Below are positions 57,717 to 64,000 of a stretch of 64,000 bases of DNA, one piece after another; the stretch's first letter is position 1, and each line of letters starts with the position of its first letter. Origin of the DNA: Clytia hemisphaerica (Eukaryota > Cnidaria > Hydrozoa > Leptothecata > Clytiidae). Under the pieces are notes generated by a model, which made no database searches, was not told the origin of the DNA, and saw nothing but the letters and a program-made list of their open reading frames with translations. The stretch covers positions 565,912 through 629,911 of the forward strand of contig CACVBU010000982.1 in assembly GCA_902728285.1 (NCBI GenBank). The letters are read 5' to 3'. The position numbers and the translations under genes were made by a program.

Positions 57717-58345
57717 TCAGGTGACCCACGAAAAAGTTCAGACGTTTCCCGACGTCTTGAGGCCGAATAAATGTCCCAAAGTGCTTGGAGTTTTGATATT
57801 TAGAAAGCAGATATCCTAACTTAAAATTTGAGCCATCATTTTTTAAATTTGACCAACTTGTTCTCTACTTATGAGCTTTTTTAAAGTCAAAATTCACTTT
57901 TCGAAAAGTGTAAAAAACACGTAAAAAAGAGGTATTAAATTGATACAATCAATTAGAAAATCACTTACAAATTGACTTATTTAACGAGTTTTATGACATT
58001 AATAATTAATAAAAACACCTTTGAAAGTAATTTTTGTTTAAAACAAGACTAGTTTTTATAAAAATTGGCGCCTTCATAGATTTTTTTCAAAAACTGTATA
58101 TCAAAAACGTCTAAAAATACCAAATTTGATACCCCTTTTTTACGTGTTTTTTACACTTTCCGTAAAGTGAATTTTGACTTTAAAAGCTCATAAGCAGAGA
58201 ACAAGTTGGTCAAATTTAAAAAGGGATAGCTCAAGTTTTAAGTTAGGATATCTACTTTCTAAATATCAAAACTCCAAGCACTTTGAGACATTTTTTCGGC
58301 CTCAAGACGTCGGGAAACGTCTGAACTTTTTCGTGGGTCACCCGG
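57717..58345. mobile_element. 629-bp palindromic mariner-like element
   Basis: The ends TCAGGTGACCCACGAAAAAG and the inverted CTTTTTCGTGGGTCACCCGG, with TA outside each. The halves pair nearly throughout (AAGTGCTTGGAGTTTTGATA, AGGATATCTRCTTTCTAAAT, TTTTTTACGTGTTTTTTACA). Confidence 0.9.
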
Positions 58346-59443
58346 TATCTTTTGGCATTGACAATTAAATAATATATTACATTATATATTTCCTTAATTC
58401 AAAAATACAAAAATTCACTTTGCATTCGCGAAAAATAAAAATAACAAAATGATGAATTTTAAAATATTACGTACTAAAACGCCCCCGTCTTTTAGTCTCG
58501 TCTAATTTTCGATCTTGCGGAACGTGCAAAACACCTGTCCGCCTAATATCCACCCAATTATCATAAATTCACCTTGATTGTCCTTTGACTTTCAAAAAAT
58601 AGTATTTAAAAACTATGAATTTATAATAAGTACAAAAAACAAAACGTTTGATACTTCATTTGTGAAATATTCAATAAATTCCTAGTTTCAATTTTCAGTG
58701 GGCGTTTTTCCAGCGCTTCGTTTATTGCGCAATTTTTGCGTCACACGAATTTTCTCGGCCGTTCGTAATAATTATGCATTGCCAAATTTGGTTTCTCCAT
58801 TGTTCTTACTGTCAAGTCAGGATCGATGATGACGTCACCTAAGAATAAAAAAGAAAGGAATTTGTCAATTTTATGCATATTATTAATTTGCGAGATATTC
58901 TATTCGCTGCGCGCGGGCACATTTTCGTAGACTAGTCGGAATACCTCTTTTTGCTCGCAGGATCAATGGTAACTTACTTTTCATCTTCTTTTTTTTTTAA
59001 ACCAAGCACAACCGAAAAAAAATTATTGATGATTTATAATTTTTTTTCAGTCAGCCAAATGTCTCGTATTGGGGGTTCTAGTCTTGAGCCTTAAGCCTAC
59101 GCGAGATTGCAGCGTTTGGGTAATCGAGACAAAACTAAAAAAAAGCTGGTGTTTTGAAGCGTTTCCGTGTCATCGCAATATTGCACTTTGTTACGCACTG
59201 ATAGTCATCAACTGGTGTACTGTAATTATGGGACAGTTAAAATGAAGGGGTAAATACACCGTTCACCCCTAAAAACAGTGTTTATTATTATAAATTTGGA
59301 TTCAGATGGAGAGGATTTTGGAGATAAGTCATTCTCTAGCTGCTAGAAAATGTCTAGTTAGATTATTCTAACATATACTTTTGAAATTTCAACAAAAATT
59401 TCACATGTCACCATAAAAATCAATTTTCGTAAGGAACTGTCAA
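58346..59443. other. AT-rich spacer, no gene recognised
   Basis: A CGCTGCGCGCGG patch lies at 58906-58917. Otherwise the sequence is featureless and AT-rich. Confidence 0.4.
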
Positions 59444-59990
59444 CTGCTCTAACTTGTGACGATTGGTCAAAGCATGGGACTGAATGATATCTGGCCTGTA
59501 TTTTCACTTACTGTTTAAATCTCTTTGACAACAAATTTGTTTTGATAACTCCACCAGGTTTATCAATCATACTTTCTGTCATAACATGTCACGATAACTT
59601 TCACTGATAGCGTGCCCTTTTTAACTTTTTTGTTTTCATTCAAAATGACCAGACGCCAATTGGAGAATAATAGAACACCCGCTGCTTAGCCGCCCATCAC
59701 CTGATGGGATTAACAAATAACGAGTGTGTAACTTGCCGCGTGAGTGATGTCAAACGCTCCATTGTTTTGCGACTAATTTGGTCTTCGTTCCAGACACTGG
59801 TGTGTGTTCCACTGTGAATTTTTTTCATATTTCAATTTAAAAGCCTACGAAAGTGCAAAAGAGAAATTGTGTATTTTATAATTTCTCGTTCGCATTGACT
59901 CAAATCAAATGACTTTTGAGGTTCGGTGAAATGGTGGCCAAATTGCCGTCCCATGTTTTGCCAGATAGTCCCAAGTTAGAGCAGTAAGTT
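59444..59990. mobile_element. Inverted-repeat element, copy 2 of the 5815-6330 family
   Basis: The ends AACTGCTCTAACTTGTGAC and the inverted GTCCCAAGTTAGAGCAGT pair, as do GCATGGGAC and GTCCCATGTT. The body aligns to copy 1 with small indels (ACTCCACCAGGTTTATCAAT, GTGTAACTTGCCGC). Confidence 0.85.
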
Positions 59991-62900
59991 GACAGAACTT
60001 TTCATGCTTTAGTGTCAGGAAGAGCTGCAATCACTTTGATTATATTTTGACTGAATTCTTAGATCAAGATACTATGGTTTGAAATTATAATAGTCTCATT
60101 ATCAAACACCTTGTCAGGCACCTTGTCTCTAAAAAGTGTGTCCCATACTGTATTTACCCCGTAGTCAAATCTTAATCTTGGGGTAATTATTGGACACTAA
60201 AGTTTGAGTTTGAAGTGTGTATTTTTTATAAGAAAACTACAAACTTGATTTTCTAGTTATGGAACTCTAAGTCTTTCAAAACCTGCAAAGGTTTGCATCT
60301 AAATATACTTCAGTTGGTCTAGATTGCTCTATACAAACATTACTGATTGAAAACTAATTACTCCACAGCAGCTGAGGGAAAGTAATTTATGTGGAGTAAT
60401 TTGTTATTCAATAGGACGTCTCCTCAAACCGCGTACAAAATGGTAGAACTTAGCTGAAGCAGATCATTTTGTGGGCAGTTGTTGGAATGTTTACAAGGTT
60501 CTTGACAAAGAATCCTTTGTTTGATTGTCAAAAGATGACAGTGTTGTTATTAATTTTGTAAGATCTGACAAATTGATGTTGGTGAGTGCACTTATAGTTT
60601 TGATTCCCATCAAAAAATCGTATTCTGGTTTTCATGTTACTAGATGCTGTTTTAGAGCTTTAGAGCTAGCCTGAAAAATCCCTGACTAAACATACGTTTG
60701 ACAAAGTTCGATAACAAGAAAACAAAATTGTCAAAAACACTGTTTGTCAAAGTTCGACAACAATAAACTTGGTTTGACAAATTCTATCTTAAGTTTACTA
60801 TCCACTATGGAAGCAGGGTTAAGATTGTCAAGAGCACTGAAAATAGTAGCCTGATTTTTACTTTTTATAATTTATTTCTCATCCCTTTTATGTTGCTGCC
60901 CTCTGCTTTAATTTTTTCGATTCTGAGGAAACCCCAATATTTAAATCATCCTTTAATTTTTCAATGTGACCCCCCCCCTAACTTGATTTTGAAATTGGCA
61001 AATATGGACATTAAAACGCACTGTTACTGATTTTGTCCTTTGCTGGATAAAACTGTCCAGTGTGTGTAGGTTTTTAAATTGCAATAATTATTGACACTGG
61101 ACTTGTTGGACCTACCTCAAAGGTCCTTCAAGTTAAAGAAAGTTTTGGCAAAAAACTGCCTAAAAGTGGTTTTTTTTCGACTTGTGTGAAATTACATTGT
61201 TGTTTACATTGATTTTTTGCATAAAGACAAAGGGCAAGGTTCTCTAAAGAGTGGCTGAAGCTGTGTTTTTCCAGAAATCTTTTTTGGTCTTAACAATCTG
61301 ATTTCTTATTTTTGGAGATTCCATTTGTCATCTTCAGGGGAAATGAGCATTTTGTATGATTAGTTTTGTATTTTTTACATAATGATGCGAAATTGTAATG
61401 TCTAAAAGCCTGAAAGTGCCTAAAGAAGTGAAATGGAGTGAAATTGCTTCTTTAGTTTTTTCTGATTTTTCACATAAAGACAGAGGGTAATAAGAGCTTG
61501 AACCTTTCATGTCAAAAAAGTCCCAAAAACCCTGAAAACACTTTGGCTGAAACACTTTTTCTGACCTTTCATGCTTTTTGGACAAAGATTATTTCCCAAA
61601 ACACCACACCTCTTGAATTCTTGCATATGATCTAATCACACTGCCAAATGATTTCAATTGCAAATATATCCATCTGGATCAGTAATTTAAAGGAATGAAA
61701 TTACCCATCTTGCACGGGGTTATGTTTTTAAAAAACTTCAAATTTCTTCAAATTGTTAATAGTTACTTAAAGTATCAATTAGTACTAGTAGCCTTGTCCA
61801 GAACCATGTCTTTCTTTTACAATGTTGATTTTATAAGGAACAACCCGAACACTTATCTTTGTTAAAGGAAGTGCTGAGTTCAATCTCAATCTCATGTCTC
61901 AAAATCCTCAGACCTCACTGTCTAGACAGACCCCTAAAACAAAGTCTTGTTTTTTTACATCAAAAGTCGGATTATTTTAAGTCATGACATAATTTTATAC
62001 TTTGTGAACCTCGCTTCAGTGTTTCACATATTATCTTTATCTTTTACTGTGATTGAAAACAGTATGTTTCACAAGTCAAGCATAAGAATATGACAATGTC
62101 ATTGTCTGCGTTTTAAAAGTTTGGAAAGGAATCTTCTCCCAGAAGACTTGTCTTTACCATTTTAGTAAAGTTTACAAGAAAGTTTTTCAAATGATAGAAC
62201 CAAAATAGCTCATGAAAACCTGTCCTTTTTCAAATAATAGTGTCAAGATGCAGTTGAAAATGTTCCTATAATATACTTAACTGTGTTGTGTTGGTTTTTA
62301 TAAATCATCTTGTTCATATCTCTCTCAATGAACTGTTTTGAAATAGACTGTTTGCTATTTTGACATTTTTAGTTAAGGATTTTGTTTTTAAAATAAGTTT
62401 AGATTCTGAGATTGTGAAGGTATGTTTAGTTTTTCATGGTTTGGTGTTTTTGCATTGTTTCCATTTCTTTTTATAAGTTCAGCTTTGAAATAACTTAGTT
62501 TAATTATTCCTTGGTATGTCTATCTGCAAACAGACCATTCTTCATACTTTTTATGTTCAATTGATCACTGGTTATAGAACGCTCAATGTTTAATTGCAAA
62601 GAGGAATAGTAAAAACAAACTTTTTCAATGGAAAAACATTAAAACCCTTTTTGTGTCAACTAGATCCTAGCCTGTTTTCTAGAATTTGGCCTGTTAAATA
62701 CACCTAGTGGAAATTTTTTTGTGAATAATGTATCAACATCTTTACAAGTTTGTCAAGCTAGAAGTAAACAGTCAAGCACTAGCTAAAGCTTAAAATGTTG
62801 AATTTGAGTACAACGAATAAAATACTGCTATGGACGAAAACGTTCATCATAAACTTCAATGTATTAGCTAGCATTGTTTTTTTGTCAGGATGGAATAAGA

Positions 62901-64000
62901 AGGGGTAGGTGTTAAGTAGTTAAGCATCTTTGCTTTTTATGAAGCTTTTTTTATTTCAATTTATTTACCATTTGATGCAACCTTTATTTCAAACTCACTT
63001 GGGATAAAACAAGAATTTTCTTTTTGAAGCGTTTGATTTTTTCTTGTATTTTGCAAATCTCAAAAATACAAAAAAGATTTAAAAGTTCCAAACTAGAAAG
63101 GTTTTGAAAATTTGCCATATATTTCTGTTTTCTAAACATCAGGAAAGGTTTTTTCAAAGAATTCAAATTCAAGGTTCTCTTTTGTTATTATTTATATCAC
63201 TTGCTGAAAATTTATATTTCTATCGTCAAACTTGATTGAAAAATATGACAATAGTACATATTGTAAGAAGGAGGAAATAATTTTGTAAATGTCTTCTCCA
63301 AAGCTCTTTTTGTTCTATATTTAGACTTTTCAGAGAGGCATTAATTAACTTCTTGTCATGAATTATATATTAATCACACTCTTTTCTCTGATATAATAAG
63401 AATTTCTCTTAACTTTTTATTGTATTGTGTAAGATACAAGAGCAAGATAGAATCCAAGAAATCACTCTAAATATATTCTCTTGAGTTTTGAAATAAGGTT
63501 GATTTGTTTTGGAGTTGTGAGATCTGATTTCTTGATTGGTTGATTGGTTGTATGTATTATTGTATACACATAACTCTTGAAAACTGGAACTTACTTTCTT
63601 CGCAAATGAAGGAATTCCATTAATGTTTTCAGGGGACTTTAAATATTTTCAGTTTCATAAAAATATTTTTCCCAATTTTGTTTCGTTAGTAAAAGTTTTA
63701 TGTTGAGGGGCACATTGTTTTCTCCAGCAATCTAGGATTACTGTGATTTTGTGGATTTTATTTTATTGCATTAAACTTAATTTCATTCCCTAGAAATCAT
63801 AAATCCATGTTTGTTTTAATCAGTGCTAAACAGAATTATATTCTTCTAATCAATAAATTTCTTAATTTTCAATTGTATTGATTAGTAGTTATCCAGCATC
63901 ATATTATGAAATTCACATCCATCATGTACTAAAATTATCATCTATGAACCATCTTCTGACTCTAATCTAGACCCAGTAAGTCCAAGAGACCCAAAAAATG
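59991..64000. other. 4 kb AT-rich region, no gene recognised
   Basis: No exon with convincing coding character or splice borders is found. TTTGTCAAAGTTCGACAA-type words recur at 60697-60790. The region could be a long intron or intergenic sequence of a gene beyond the window. Confidence 0.45.

Overview
The window reads as a piece of an AT-rich invertebrate animal genome. The evidence is intron-split genes with GT..AG borders, a BEL/Pao LTR retrotransposon (a group known from animals), a LINE reverse transcriptase of the kind common in cnidarians and other early-branching or marine invertebrates, tRNA-derived SINEs, many short inverted-repeat elements, and a one-exon rhodopsin-like GPCR. A cnidarian or similar early animal is my best guess, but it is only an inference.

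Layout. 0-7 kb: a 5'-truncated LINE reverse transcriptase, inverted-repeat elements, a short two-exon hypothetical gene on the minus strand, and a SINE. 7.4-29.3 kb: the gene-rich part, all on the plus strand. Three paralogous genes (7424-9819, 11830-13054, 27868-29256) encode a WHxH-type domain of unknown function fused to a C-terminal ubiquitin-like fold. Between the second and third lies a small nuclear gene (13879-27391) that reads as cytochrome c oxidase subunit 7A in three exons. Its first intron is 13 kb because it holds a 12.3 kb DNA transposon (14049-26335).

That transposon is the most striking object here. Each end is a roughly 1 kb terminal inverted repeat made largely of about 40 tandem copies of a 22-bp unit, and it is flanked by the direct repeat AATTTT. 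It carries two divergent, outward-oriented genes: an intact five-exon Merlin (IS1016/ISXO2-like) transposase with the full DDE triad on the minus strand, and on the plus strand a three-exon relative. The relative keeps the N-terminal zinc/HTH region, an identical first intron position and the Merlin-like C-terminus, but has lost the catalytic acids. It looks like a transposase plus a catalytically dead partner.

29.4-40 kb is a dense layer of nested palindromic, TA-flanked elements, including a 3.1 kb element with a 0.7 kb palindrome nested inside it and two copies of a 1.1 kb inverted-repeat element. It also holds a few possible exon fragments. 40.7-41.5 kb has the GPCR. 42-46 kb holds a SINE, a 1.3 kb Mutator-like foldback element whose arms are tandem arrays (10-bp target duplication), and G-run-tipped elements with 8-bp duplications. 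48.7-55.0 kb is a BEL/Pao retrotransposon on the minus strand with both LTRs. Its coding region is broken by frame changes, in-frame deletions and a 559-bp element inserted in the integrase. 55-64 kb is mostly repeats and AT-rich sequence with no gene that I can recognise.

Exon joins were worked out by eye from splice consensus and frame. All domain calls come from motif recognition without database searches.
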